A DNA stretch of 64,000 nt from Typhlomys cinereus (GCA_023101885.1 JALPQD010000513.1:248001-312000); one strand, 5' to 3'. Positions 31,734-42,962 are shown, counted from the first letter of the stretch. Notes: generated from the letters alone by a model not told the origin. Translations and numbers: made by a program.

Positions 31734-32152
31734 GTCATAGTTAGACACGGGTATCAATTTGATAGTTGACGGTTTGAGCTCTGGACACATTTGTAGAGAA
31801 CTCGTGGTTGAGTTAAGCCCAGAGCAAACCTGCAGGAGATTGTTTGGCTGATGGGGAAGACCCAGCCTATGGGAAGTGGGACTAGGCCCTGAACAGATGA
31901 ATAAAATACTGAGAGGCAGTTGAGTTGGCATCCTTGTGTGCACTTGGCCAGATATGCTGGTCTGGCAAGTAAGGATCATCCCTCTCTCAGTCTAAATTAC
32001 ATAGAGATGGTGTGGCCAGTTCCCTCGACCCTGGTGTTGGTGTGAGCTCTCCTGTCAAGCTGGACTATGAACTGTAACTAGACTGTCGTAAGGAAATAAA
32101 CCTCTTGTTCCCTTAAGGTGATTGATGGTCATTTATCAGCAACCATGCAGGT
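31734..32152 (+). mobile_element. Solo LTR, ERVL-MaLR type
   Basis: TATCAATTTGATAGTTGACG, GAGCTCTGGACACATTTGTA, GTTGGCATCCTTGTGTGCAC, CAGTTCCCTCGACCCTGGTG, then AAGGAAATAAACCTCTTGTT (polyadenylation-type AATAAA) and TTATCAGCAAC. Block order and length match the copy at 55256-55676, so the two are members of one LTR family. No internal genes. Confidence 0.6.
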
Positions 32153-32838
32153 CAACTGCAACAGGTCTTCAACATCAAGAACAAGCAGCTGGGCTTGTAG
32201 CAGGTCTCGTTCCCTAGAGGACCACTTGAATCAGATGAACCAGGATGTTCCTGGGACCCACATACCCATGTCTCACACATTCAGTCCTGCCCGAGAAACA
32301 ATATGCAAGCAAAGTTCAGGATCTAGTGCTTTCTGCGTGGTCTCAGATCACTACCTTCTACTCTGGTGGTATGACCCTGGCCCAAATGTCATCCCTTTGG
32401 AGTCCAGAAAGTGGCAGTGATAACACACAAGACATTCTCTGCATACCCGAATCTTTGCTCCTGCCCTGCAAATTCTGCCTCACCCTCCTGAGGGAATCAT
32501 GGCAGGGGTCTTCCTTCATTTCTGCCTCCCTCTCCAAAGGAGCATGATAGGCATGCTTCTTAGTGCCTCTCAGAGCTGACCCTCAGTGTCTTCTGAGGAA
32601 TACAGTAGCCATCTTGGACTTCTGGGAGTATCATTTCTTTTTCTCATTTGCCATCAGATCCAAAGCCCTAGGGTACCACCAAGATGCTGCTGTGCCTGAC
32701 TCCTGATCTGCTACGGCACAGAGAGGGTGTCGGGAAACCATTCCAGGAAGGCGCCACCTGCTGAAGAGGGCAGACATCATGGGCCACATGCGGCCTCTGC
32801 CGCCTCTTTTCTACCCCTTTGAAAACAGAAAAGCCAGA
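32153..32838. other. Nothing recognised
   Basis: Unique sequence. The 100-codon frames here have no recognised domain. Confidence 0.4.
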
Positions 32839-33075
32839 TGTGTTGTGGTTTGGATAGGAAATGTTCCCCCTAAAGATTCGTGCGTTGAAAGCTTGGCTCC
32901 CAGGTGATAGAGCCAGTCCCCTGGGCTCTCTACCTTTGTAGATGGATTAAGCCCTTGATGGGTTTGCAATGTGAGGGTGTTATTGGGACGTGGGAGATGT
33001 AAGAGGTAGGCTGGAGGAGGTGGTCACTTGGGTGCACCCTGGAAGGATATACCGTATCCCTGGCCCTTCATTCCT

Positions 33076-33111
<36 letters not shown>

Positions 33112-33215
33112 TTCTGGCTGCCTAAGGAAGCAGCCTCTCCATCCATATACTTTGATCACCGTGATGTTCTGCCTCCCTTCAGGTTTCAAGCAGCAAAATA
33201 AAAGACAGGCTAGAG
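32839..33215 (+). mobile_element. Solo LTR, ERVL-MaLR type, with (CT)n
   Basis: Begins TGTGTTGTGGTTTGGATAGG, GTTCCCCCTAAAGATTCGTG, CGTTGAAAGCTTGGCTCCCA, GGTGATAGAGCC. A CT run at about 33070-33106 follows the TCATTCCTG block. The end carries GATGTTCTGCCTCCCTTCAG and AGCAAAATAAAAGACAGG. Order resembles THE1/MST-type MaLR LTRs. Confidence 0.6.
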
Positions 33216-33695
33216 GTGGGCAGGGCCCACAGGAGGGAGTTTGTTACTGTTGGAGAGACAAGCAGGTGAACACACAAGTCTAAAATGCAGGTTAGCCGAA
33301 GTTAGCTGGGTTCTGCACAGATGCCCATTCCTGTCACATCTGTAAAGTACCGGGTCCTGGATCTATCCATTTGTGTGTGGTTTGGGATGTGACTTCCACC
33401 AACAATAATAGTCACAGAGCATCAAGCATGTGTATCCATGGGGTGGGGGTTACATACTGTTTTATAACTTTTCTCTCTAACTACTCATGAACCCATAGTC
33501 CAAAGAGGAAACCCCACATGAGTTTTCAGAGAGGACCCGGGAAGAGGGAAGGGAGGAGGGAAGCGAGGGGCGTGAGAGACAGAGAAAGCAGCCAGACCCT
33601 CTTTCAATTCAGCCTGTGTCCTACATACAAAATTGCCTAAATAGCATAATGGATTTTCTGAAAAATGTTTTGTAATTTTTTTGTTCATCATTATA
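33216..33695. other. Nothing recognised
   Basis: Unique sequence with no named feature. Confidence 0.4.
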
Positions 33696-33699
33696 AAAA

Positions 33700-34020
33700 A
33701 AATCAGTCACAGAAATGAACCAAGAAGAAAATAAGAAATCTCCAGAAGCCCTACCCCCTCCCTCCACTCATAAACAGCCTCTCTTGCTACTGTGGAGAAC
33801 ATACTGCAGATGCCTCCGCCTGGTCGTGAACACATATGCACGCAGGCTTAAGTGAGCGCAAGGAGACGCCACACGCTGCTGCATGAAGTGGTTTTTCTTC
33901 TTGACAATATGTTGTGGGACATCTTTCTGTGTGTGTCAATAAATATAGATTGGTAGTGTGTTAAACGCTTGTACTATATCTGATCGCGTGCATGAATAGA
34001 ACTTTTAAATAAATGCCAAA
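33700..34020 (-). mobile_element. Old L1 (L1M-type) 3' region fragment
   Basis: CTTGACAATATGTTGTGGGA, CATCTTTCTGTGTGTGTCAA and TAAATATAGATTGGTAG follow the ancient L1 stretch reading CTTAACAATATATTGTGGAC, ATCTTTCCATATCAATA, CATATAGATCTACC. Upstream CCCTCCCTCCACTCATAAAC, AGCCTCTCTTGCTACTGT is consistent. Orientation is from memory of that consensus. Confidence 0.4.
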
Positions 34021-34752
34021 GAGGCGTTCACGCCACATGGCTCTGAAGTGGGTGCTCAGCTGGGCTCAGACAGCAGCTCGGGGGCCTGGGCCACAGGCCT
34101 GACTGCTAGAGATGCAGGGCTGGGACTTACCCATTATAGACAGGACATTTAGGTAAGTAATCTTTGGCTTGAGGGTGCAGTCTTGCTCAGGACTGTGGAA
34201 GACAACAGATGCACCCAACTCACTGCATGGAGAGGCACCGCCGTCCTTATGACCTCAGCTTTCCTGGGGTTTGCTTGGAGGCACCCAGTAAGGCATGGCT
34301 GGCATCTATCTGTCTCTCTGGCTGGCTTTGACAGCCCCCTGGTCAGACCTCAATCCTTCACCTGCTCCCAGCCCTGTAGGCAGGTGATCCTTCACTCTGC
34401 CAGCTCTTCTTTCTGAATCCTGCTCAGCTCCCTGCCCGCCCACTTCTGTTCTTAGTTTATGGAACCAGTCTTCCCAATTCCCTGCACTGCTCATATGTCC
34501 TGCCCTGCTCAGTGAAGGGTCCTCTCAGGTGACTGTAATAGCCCTGTCCTGCACCTAGATGTGCATCTTCAGTCACCCCTCGTCACTGATCTGAGGGTGG
34601 ACAGGCAATGATCTCCTGTAACTCCATGTCTTGAACCCCTGGATTTGGCTCCAAGTTCCTTCTCTCTTCTGAAATTACCATCGAGCACTGCCTGGTAGGT
34701 TCTCTCTCCTCCTTACCTCTATTCTGACTGGGCCTTGTCCTCCATGCCCAGT
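34021..34752. other. Nothing recognised
   Basis: Unique sequence, no features identified. Confidence 0.4.
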
Positions 34753-35276
34753 ATATTAGTCAGGTTCCAGCCACATGTCAATGTCCCAACACGAACATCT
34801 ATTGATTTCGCTTGAGTGTCTTCAAATTGGTTGCAGTTTGTTTAATCTAGAACAAGCCAAGCTCCTGGCTTAGTTGTCAGTCAACTGGGTTTCTCTTTAC
34901 TCTAGACCCTGAGTAAAGGCAAGTACCCAACAGATCACAGTGGAAGTAGGCACGGGCCCCAGAAGGTTGGGGTTTCCATCCGTAGGCCATTAAGTGAAGT
35001 CCATTACATTGGGAAGCCCCAGGTCAGAGGAGGGATATAGACTTCACCTACTCTGGAACGAGCTGTTCCGACAGTCCCAGGCAATGATCCCAACAAATCA
35101 CTTGAACTGGACTTCTTTCTCTTGGGCCCTGAGACCACCTCTTAGCTGCATAAGCGGCTCTGCCCCCCAGATTCCTCTGATGCAGAAACAATGTTGAGTC
35201 TGACTCCATATCCCCCCTCCTGTGCTCCAGGGCCGGACAAGCAAAAGGGCACAGGCACCAAAGTGACTAGTTGACA
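34753..35276 (-). mobile_element. Possible MaLR-type LTR (weak)
   Basis: Starts TATATTAGTCAGGTTCCAG and ends near AAAGTGACTAGTTGACAG, which resemble the two ends of an MLT1-like LTR in reverse (GTATTAGTCAGGGTTCTC ... GTCAAGTTGACA). The interior is not clearly alignable and may hold another insertion. Confidence 0.3.
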
Positions 35277-36489
35277 GCAACTCGCTGGAGGAGCCCGCCG
35301 GCCTCCATTCATCCTTCCTCTGCCCTTAGTGGAAGTGGGTGCATTTCCTCATATCTGTGTCACTCCAAAAGTCTCTCTAACATGTGTTAACCACAGCCGC
35401 CATTTTGTAAAGCTTCCACCTTAGCTAGACAGACCACACCTCCAGTCTTTACTCACTGCACACCCTATTTCCCTAGTAAGTCCAGGCAACTCCCGAGCAA
35501 CATGTGAGACCCTGAAAGATATGACCCCACCCAGAGTATCTCTCTCTTCCTTTTCTCTTCTTCTACCCCCCCATGCTGTGGTGGTGGCAGCCCTCTCCCT
35601 ATTTTCTCTTCTGTTTTAATGCTCTCCCACCTTAAGCCTAAACCATGGCTCCCTTGGCCACAGACCCTCAACTCTAAAGAAACTTCTATTTCTTAAATCT
35701 CTCTCTCGTGTCAGTTTCTTTGTATTCATAGACCTCCAAAGGGCAGCCACACATGACTAGAGCCTCTGTCCAAGCCTTTCGCTTGCAGACCTAACATGTT
35801 TCTAACATCCACAGTCCCCAACATATCCTTGACTCTGGACCAGGGATATGGAGACTTCATTTAGGTCTGAAGCCTAGGATTTGAACCCAACTCTCTGGCA
35901 CAAAGTGCTTGACCCCACACAGGACTGCACGGCGACTGATTCACAGGGCTTGGCATGAGGCAACCCTCACCCCAAAAGAGCCTAGTTGCTGTCGTGTTTG
36001 CTCCAGTCACAGAGGGTCCTTCTCCCTGCCCTTTTCTTTCCCCTTGTCCTACACCGATTAAGGCGGGGAGGGGGAGCTGTGTTTTATGCAAACGTATAGG
36101 TCAGCAAATAATGACAATTCCTCCTCGGAAGATGTGGTCCGTGATTTAGTACCAATATATGCCTCTGTGACCCAGGCGAATGCTAACATGCCCATGATGC
36201 AGGTTCCCATCTGCTCACCGGGGATCACGTCCCTAAACTACAGAGCTGTGGGGAGGAGAAAGTCAGAGGACAGCAGCTCCAGATGTGCCTTCTGGGGTGA
36301 CAGAAGCATTTGGTCAAGGTCTGTTCTTCTCCCAGGTGGCTCCCGCCTCCCCTGCTTCATCTCTGGAGATGCAATTTTCTCCAAATCCAGCCTAGGCAGG
36401 TCCTGGAAGGGAAGGACCATCTGTACAGGGACACAGTTCTCCCAGGAATGGTTAAAGGTCCTGGGGACAGATTGGGAAGGGATGAGCTT
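35277..36489. other. Nothing recognised
   Basis: Unique sequence. The 146-codon frame across 36086-36526 shows no domain and runs into the G-run cluster. Confidence 0.4.
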
Positions 36490-36780
36490 GGGGGGGTCTC
36501 GAAAAGTGGGGGGGGGGGTTGCGTGAGGGAGGTAGGTTGCTGAGACGACTATGTGGATTCCACAAAGACAAGAGTCTGCGAGAGCAGAGCTGCCCAGGTG
36601 TTTAGAGGTGGGCGGAGGTGTGGACGGATTGAGAGAAAAAGCTCCCAGGCTTGGTCATGGAGAGAAGGTGCGCCCCCCAGCTCCCACCAGCTGGATGCCG
36701 GGGGGGGGGGAGGGGGGGAAGGGAACTGAGGGGAGATGAGGGAGGTGCTGCTCTCACCTGTTCCCAGGGGCGGGAGGGGC
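36490..36780. repeat. Cluster of long G runs
   Basis: Runs of seven G (36490-36496), eleven G (36508-36518), eleven G (36700-36710) and seven G (36712-36718), with further GGGA and GGGG words to 36780. Several sets of four close G tracts exist on the plus strand, enough for G-quadruplex folding in principle. Confidence 0.6.
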
Positions 36781-36880
36781 CCAGCTGCCTCTCTGTGATT
36801 TGCATTCAGCCCCGGTCTGTGAAGAGCTCTGCATGCAGCGGGCTGCTCCCAGAGATGTGCTATTTTAAGTGCTTCCCCTC

Positions 36881-37010
36881 CGCCCCTAAGGGTGCCATGT
36901 GTTTATCTTGCTTTCGAGTTAAAAGGGAAAATCAATTTCACTCTTACCTTAGGAAGATTTGGGGGTGTGGGGCTGGAGGTGGCGTCATTTCATTAAAATG
37001 AAAGTGGGAA
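36881..37010. other. Candidate conserved noncoding element
   Basis: Non-repetitive block with GCCATGTGTTTATCTTGC (GATA-like TTATCT), GAAAATCAATTTCACTC and GGCGTCATTTCATTAAAATG, containing an ATTTCATTAAAATGAAA dyad. No coding or repeat explanation found. Regulatory role is inference. Confidence 0.35.
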
Positions 37011-37225
37011 TAGGGGCAGTAAGGGCTTCAGACCCCCCACCTCCTCGGCCAGTCAGGAATAAACAGTGGCCTGAGTCAGCCACAGCCTGCTTCTTCAGAC
37101 ACACGCCCTAGTCCAGGCTCTAGGGCCTGGAGGCCCAAGGACTGTCAGAACCAGTCACAGAACTGGACTGTGGCTTCCAACCCCACACTGCGGGAGGTAG
37201 GAAGGAAGAAGCAGGGCTCATCGCT

Positions 37226-37226
<1 letters not shown>

Positions 37227-37258
<32 letters not shown>

Positions 37259-37281
37259 TGTGGTGTGGTGTGGTGTGGTGT
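37227..37281. repeat. (GT)15 followed by (GGTGT)5
   Basis: Pure GT at 37227-37256 changes abruptly to five exact GGTGT units at 37257-37281, then GTACGTGCATGCGCATGCAT, an alternating purine-pyrimidine stretch. Confidence 0.93.
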
Positions 37282-37894
37282 GTACGTGCATGCGCATGCA
37301 TGTTGTTTGGAATAGTCTGGAAACTCTTCACCTTCTGTAATCTGGCCAATGCTTGATTCCTCAGGACTCGAGTCGAGCAGGACTCAGAGTTCTGGCTGCT
37401 GGCCTCTTGAATCTAGCCCTGGCTCTGGTCTAGCTTCCTGGCCTTGACTGAGAATCTGAGAGTTTCTGGGAAAAGGAATGCAGGGGGAAGCTCTAGGCTG
37501 GAAGAAGAGACAGGCTCCAAGGGCTGACAGACGTCATCAAACAGCCAAGGCCAGAGACGAGGGCGGTGGCAGTGGGGATGGAGAGAGTCACAGAGAAGCA
37601 GGCTCGGTGTCCAACAGGACGGAACAGGGGTGACTTTGGAGCTGACCCTGGGCAGGGCCTTTCCTCCACCTCACAGAACTAATAGGTTGGAAGGTGCCCA
37701 TAAGATTGACTCCTATCATAATTCCCAGAGTCTGAGGCCACCAAGAAACTCTCTGGATTTGGAGGTTGGAGAAAATGATCAACCAGGATTTAAAAATATC
37801 TCCATCTGCTTCGGTCTCAGTGCCCATTGCTTCAGTAGAACACCTGACCAGACAACCTAGGGGAGAAGGAATTTCAGTGACTCACAATTCCAGG
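37282..37894. other. Nothing recognised
   Basis: Unique sequence, no features identified. Confidence 0.4.
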
Positions 37895-38175
37895 CTACAG
37901 CCCATCCATCCATCATTGCCGGGAAGTTATAGTGGCAGGAGCTGGAACAGCTGGTCACATCCCATCACTGCAAGAACAGGGAGTGAGAACACATGCAGGC
38001 ATGGTTGCTGGCTTATTCCATTCATTTCTGTACAGTCCCAGACCACCTGCCTAGGGAGTGGTCCTGCCCACAAGGGGCTGAATCTTCCCACATCAATCAA
38101 TGCAATCAAGACAATCAATCCCTCACTGATATGCCCAGAAAGTCAACCTCAAGCTAGATAACAGCCCTCAGGGGT
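37895..38175 (-). mobile_element. LTR fragment, ERVL-MaLR type
   Basis: AGTTATAGTGGCAGGAGCTG, CCATCACTGCAAGAACAGGG, CTGCCCACAAGGGGCTGAAT and CTTCCCACATCAATCAATGC follow, in reverse, a familiar rodent MaLR-like LTR (GTGCTGCCCACAGTGGGCTG, CCTCCCACATCAATCA). Ends unclear. Confidence 0.5.
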
Positions 38176-38597
38176 GCCCAGAGGTCTGCCTCCTAGGTAT
38201 CAGCCGTGAATACTGACCATCGCCACCTAGAAGTACTCACTTTCTTCAAGTTTCTGGAAGTCTTACCCGTTGGACACAACTATGCCATTGAAAAGAAACT
38301 TACCTCCCAGCAGCCTCCTCCCATTGGTCTGATTCTGTCTCTTGAGACAGACAGAAGGATTTGATGTCTCTTCACATCTCTTTCACATCTGATCATCGGC
38401 CACTTGACGGCAGCCTCCTGTTCTTTAGACCTCATCTTCAGGCTATGCAGTAATTGTGGTCAGAATCGGGCTTCCCTTGTTTCGGGCTCTGCTCTGAATG
38501 CTGTCCAGGGAGCTGGCTGGCAAGTAGCTTTGGAATGAATGCCTTCACAAGACTCGTAGTCCCAAGGCTTGTTGCAGAATTTTAAGATGGAGCGGGG

Positions 38598-38598
<1 letters not shown>

Positions 38599-38692
<94 letters not shown>
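38599..38692. repeat. Compound (TG)25(AG)22 microsatellite
   Basis: TG at 38599-38648 switches directly to AG at 38649-38692 without interruption. The reverse-complement architecture occurs at 50296-50372. Confidence 0.97.
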
Positions 38693-38695
<3 letters not shown>

Positions 38696-38964
38696 AGTAT
38701 CCTGGTGGGTGGGGCCATGCAGTAATCTAGACCAGAAGCATTGAGCTCTGAGTTTCAGCGTAGTAAAGGGTGTGATGGAAAGGAATGACGGCAGAAACAC
38801 CTGTAGAAGCCGGGGACTAGTTGGATGCGGAAGTGAGGCAGAAAGAGAAGAAATTGGGATACTTAGAGTATAGAAATCTGAAAGGAGACCCTGGCCATTC
38901 AGACGAGTATTCGAAGGGAAGGACTAGAAGGAGAGGTTATATTTAGTTCTGTGCATATGAAGTT

Positions 38965-39140
38965 GTTGATGTTATTGGTTCATTCTCGGTTGTACATTTG
39001 TTCACATAACAAATCTCTATTAAAGATCGACTATGGGCCACATACTCTGCTTAATCCAGTGGTTACCAAGACTTGGTTATCTCTGAGTTAAGGGGCTTAC
39101 TATCCAGTAGAGGACGAACATAAATTAACACATGTTAGCA
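38965..39140 (-). mobile_element. L2-like fragment
   Basis: CATTTGTTCACATAACAAAT, CTCTATTAAAGATCGACTAT, GGGCCACATACTCTGCTTAA, GAGTTAAGGGGCTTACTATC and CAGTAGAGGACGAACATAAA align with the ancient-repeat order: TTCAACAAATATTTATTGAG, TACTATGTGCCAGGCACT, GGAGCTTACATTCTAGTGGG. Confidence 0.5.
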
Positions 39141-39339
39141 AGGGAGATACCATAATGGGAAACCAAAGGTGGTTTCCCAGGATGAGGCTTATCTATTACA
39201 CTCCGGATGTGCTGAGACCTGCTATTTCCCCAAATGTGGGAAACTAGACTGCATAATTTGTGGTAGTGGGAGACTGCGTTCACGCTCTCCCCTAAAAAAG
39301 AAAACAAAATACCTCGTCCTGTAAATTTATGAATGACCT

Positions 39340-40115
39340 TCATTAAGTGCATGACTACACAACTGTGGCATATCTATTCAGTGGAATATTATTCATGGAG
39401 GTAAATAAATGAGCTACCATGCATGAGCAGACATGGAGGAGGAAACGAATCCATATTACTGGAAAAAGTCGATCCGGAAAGACTTTTTTTTTGTGTGTGT
39501 GGAATTCCAACTATTCAGCATTCTAAATGTTAATTTTTAGATTTCATGTTATTTACTCATTTGAGAAGGAAAGAGAGAGGGATTGAGCGAGTAGGAGTCT
39601 GTGTGTGCACACGTAGAGGTAAAAGAATAGTTTTCAGAAGTCAGTTCTCTCCTTTTACGATATGGGCTTCTGGGGATTGACTCAGGTCTCCAGATTTGCA
39701 GGCAGGAACTTTACTCGCTGAGCCATCTCGCCAGCCCCTATTTGACATCCCGAAACAGAGAAAATTATAGCCAGTAAAAAGATCAATGCTTTCCAGGAAT
39801 AAGATGGAGAGAAAGGGATGACTGGGCAGAGGAGTTTGGAAGGACTCTGTGTGGTACCATGCAGTGGTCAGTCACCATATGTGTGTCTGATCCCACAGAC
39901 CATCCAACACCAAGAGCAAGCATCAGCTATGGACCATGGGTGGTAATGATGCCAACATATTCATCTAGCATAATAGATGCACCACTCTGGCAGGAGACGC
40001 TGACGGCGGCAGAGGCTGTGTGTGGCGGGACCAGGAACAGATGGAAACTCGGTACTTTCTGCTTAATTTAGCAGTGAACCTAAAATTGCGCTTAAAAAAT
40101 GAAGCCTCTTAAGAT
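39340..40115 (+). mobile_element. Old L1 (L1M-type) 3' UTR, interrupted by a SINE
   Basis: Before the interruption: TGTGGCATATCTATTCAGTG, GAATATTATTCATGG, TGAGCTACCATGCATGAG. After it: AGAAAATTATAGCCAGTAAA, CCATCCAACACCAAGAGCAA, TATGGACCATGGGTGGTAAT, CACCACTCTGGCAGGAGACG, CTTAATTTAGCAGTGAACCT, AAAATTGCGCTTAAAAAATG. This is the ordered 3' UTR of ancient L1 elements. The inserted SINE occupies about 39530-39738. Confidence 0.7.
39530..39738 (-). mobile_element. B2/B3-like SINE nested in L1
   Basis: TTTATTTACTCATTTGAGAAGG-type tail region, GAGAGAGGGATTG, TAGAGGTAAAAGAATAG, TCAGAAGTCAGTTCTCTCC, CTTCTGGGGATTGACTCAGG, TTTACTCGCTGAGCCATCTC, GCCAGCCCC. Read on the minus strand it is a tRNA head plus B3-like body. 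The flanking target-site duplication is degraded. Confidence 0.65.
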
Positions 40116-40583
40116 TGGTATTAAAGGATGCTGAGACTGAAATCTGCACAGGGAACAGAGCTCAGATATGAAGGTCCCCCCCACCCCCAACTTCCCTCCC
40201 CGGGTAGGCCGGCTCATGCATGGAAGCTCGATTTCTAACTGGAGGCACTATTGAGGCAACTGAGTTGTAAAAGCATTGACTTCATCAATGCATTCATCCA
40301 TCAGAGTTCATATGGAAGGGGCTGTTAGGCAGGGTCTGATTAGAGGTATCTCCTCGGCTGCCGTAGGGCGAGCAGCTTTCTTCTGCCACTTAATGCTCTA
40401 CCTCACCTCGGACCCATAGAACACAGAATGGAATCTCTGAAAGCATGAGCAGAAAGAAATCCTTCCCCCCTCTGAGTAGGTTTCTCTCCGGCACTCTGTC
40501 CTGAAAGGGTAGGGTGGTCAGGAAGGGCTTCGTCAGAGAGATGTGACTGGGCCTTGGTCTTTGCCTCAGGAGACGTCTCTGCT
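40116..40583. other. Nothing recognised
   Basis: Unique sequence, no features identified. Confidence 0.4.
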
Positions 40584-40973
40584 GTTGTCATGGTTTGAAT
40601 CTGGGTTGCTCCCCACAGGCTCATGTGTTTGAATCCTTAGTTGATGTTTGGGAAGGTTCCAGAAACTTTAGGAGGTGGCGCCTCGCTGGAGCAAGGCCCA
40701 TCACAGGGGGTAGGCCTTGCGGAAGGTCAGCCCCACCCTGCTTCTCCTAACAGCATATTCGTGGAGTCCACAGTTTGCTCTCTTGGCCTCCATGACGGAT
40801 GTGACCTAAGTCCCCTCCAGGCTTCTGCCAGCCAGCCATGCCTTGTCTTGCCGCAGTAGACTGTATGTCCCCTCTGGGACCCGAAGCCAAAAAAACAAAT
40901 CAATCTCCCTTTTTCCCTCTTAATTGCTTGAATTTGAGTGTTGTCTCATAGCGGCAGTCAGAGTAACTGTCGC
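40584..40973 (+). mobile_element. Solo LTR, ERVL-MaLR type
   Basis: TGTTGTCATGGTTTGAATCT, CAGGCTCATGTGTTTGAATC, TTTGGGAAGGTTCCAGAAAC, TTTAGGAGGTGGCGCCTCGC, TGGAGCAAGGCCC, then CCCTCTGGGACCCGAAGCC, CTCTTAATTGCTTG and CAGAGTAACTGTCGCA. Starts TG and ends CA as LTRs do. It shares block order with 4069-4430. Confidence 0.65.
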
Positions 40974-42127
40974 AGTTGGTGACAGCGATTTAGAGTCTAT
41001 CTGTCATAGTGTGGCTGATGAAGGAACCCAGGGAAGAGCATATTATCAGATCCATCAAGGTCAGTGACTAAGAGAGGGGAACTGAGGGCAAATGAGGAGG
41101 CCGGAGCTGAAGGGGAGAGAGGGGGAGACAGCTCTGCCCTCAGGACAGAAGCTAGAATGGGGTGATCAATATGCTTCTATGAGCCAGTTGGAATCAATGG
41201 ATTGGCACAAGGATCTGCTAAGTCATCTATAAACGATGGATTTGGGGCTGGGACTACTAGACCAAGGCCTGTTTTATATGTCTAGGAAATCTATAATACA
41301 GTTGTGTGGATCAGAAGGGAGCAGAACGGAGCAGAATAAACGACAGTCTCCACAGGGAAGAGAGTGCATCTCAGGGTCAGCTAGAAGAAAGGTGACTTGG
41401 TCCTTGGTCTCAGGAAATTCTGTTCTTGGGCCAGATACAGGGGGGTCAAGCTATAAAACTTTGTGATTCTGTTCCTGACTATCTCAAGGGCAAGAGGGAT
41501 CAGGTGACAGTCTGAGTGGCCTGCTATGCCCGGATTCCACTGGCTTCCTTTGCTCTGCGTCTTTGCTCTTACCCAGCAGCCTTTGGGGTCCATGAAGATG
41601 TTCTCCTAAGATGCCAGCCCCCAAGCTGACCTTTCTCATTGTCGGCTAAGAATGGGGAATGCTGATTTTGAAAACTTGTCCGTGCTCCAAGGTGTCCCTT
41701 ACTCAGTTTCATACTTCATTGCAAAAATGAACCCTCTGCTCCTTTATGCCACCAAGTCTGTTGGGCCACTGCTATTTTGCTACATGGATTCAGGTGTCCT
41801 GTGCCTACCATGTCCAAACCCATCAACAGTGTCCTGGACCTCATCCAGCTCAGTCTGTCAAGTCCCTTTTGGCCTCTCCAATCCCATTATTCTCATGTGC
41901 AGGGAGCAGGGTCTAGACAAGCCTGGCTTTTAAATGCTTCATTGAGCAGACATTGCCAGCAGCTGTGGCTCTATTTCCCCAATGTGCATAGCAAGGCATG
42001 GCAAAGCCTCTGTCTACAGTTACGCTAACCGCTTTTCCTTTGACCTCCCTTTTGACCTTTCCCTGGCCCCCATTCAACTGCTGCACCCAGGCTGCTCAGG
42101 CAAGATCTCAAGATGCTCTCCAAACCT
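40974..42127. other. Nothing recognised
   Basis: Unique sequence. Frames of 70-93 codons near 41650-42030 have no domain; an old LINE fragment is possible but not assignable. Confidence 0.35.
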
Positions 42128-42290
42128 AGACATAGTGCCTCACACCCATCATCATCTCAGCACTCTGGAGGCCGAGGCAGGAGGATTGCCATGACTTTGG
42201 TAATTAGATGAACTACATACAGAGCCCAGAAATGCAAACTAGCCTAGCCTACAAGTGAGACCCTTTCTAAAAAGCAATAAAATTAAAAAG
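42128..42290 (+). mobile_element. B1-type SINE
   Basis: ATAGTGCCTCACACCCATCA, TCATCTCAGCACTCTGGAGG, CCGAGGCAGGAGGATTGCCA, GCCTAGCCTACAAGTGAGAC and an A-rich end AATAAAATTAAAAAG: complete B1 layout with extra sequence in the middle (ACTACATACAGAGCCCAG). Confidence 0.75.
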
Positions 42291-42535
42291 AACTGGAGAT
42301 GTAACTCAGTCAAGTGCTTTCCTAGCATGCAGACAGTCCTGGGCTTGATCCCCAGCACTATGTAAAACCGGGCACGGCAGCACTGTCCTGCAATCATAGC
42401 ACCAGGAAGGTGCAGGCAGGAGAGGATGTTCTCAGCAACATAGTTTAAGTATAAGGCTGGACCAGGTCACATGAGAAATGAATAAATAAATAATGAGTGA
42501 ATAAATAATAAGTAAAAATAATAATAGAAGAAGCT
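42291..42535 (+). mobile_element. ID-B1 composite (B4-type) SINE
   Basis: Head AACTGGAGATGTAACTCAGT (A box), GGGCTTGATCCCCAGCACTA (B box and ID end), then B1-like ACCGGGCACGGCAGCACTGT, GGTGCAGGCAGGAGAGGATG and CAGCAACATAGTTTAAG, ending in an AAATAAATAA-rich tail. tRNA head followed by 7SL-like body defines B4-type elements. Confidence 0.7.
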
Positions 42536-42824
42536 TTCCAGTGATCATCCTTTTGACAGATTTGATTGGTGGGACTTAGTGGTGCTCAACCTGGCAAGTG
42601 CTCCCTTTTCCACAAGCTTTGGGGGTGTCCCCCCTCTTGCAGTCCCTCCCCCTTCTCAGTCCTTCCTCAGTGTTCTTGAAGACTCCTGCTCTCTTCCTTG
42701 GAAGACCCATAGCTCCCCATACTGTGCCCACTGCCTGGACACTTTACAGCTGCCCGAGCCCTGATCTACTGGCTTTCTAGGGGGCACGGGGCCTGAACAG
42801 ACCTCTTGTTCCTCACAAGCACAG

Positions 42825-42962
42825 GGCTGGAAGGGTGGCTCAGTGGGTTAAGGCAATTGTCGCTGAGCCTGATGATCCGAGTTCTATTCCTGGAACCCAT
42901 GTAGTGGAAGGAGAGAGCAAGCTGTCCTCTGACCACAGGCTCTGTGGCATGCGTGCACTCCA
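42825..42962 (+). mobile_element. B2/B3-like SINE
   Basis: GGGCTGGAAGGGTGGCTCAG, TGGGTTAAGGCAATTGTCGC, TGATGATCCGAGTTCTATTC, CTGGAACCCATGTAGTGGAA, GGAGAGAGCAAGCTGTCCTC, TGACCACAGGCTCTGTGGCA. Clear A and B boxes and a B3-like body. It lacks a long CA tail. Confidence 0.75.
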
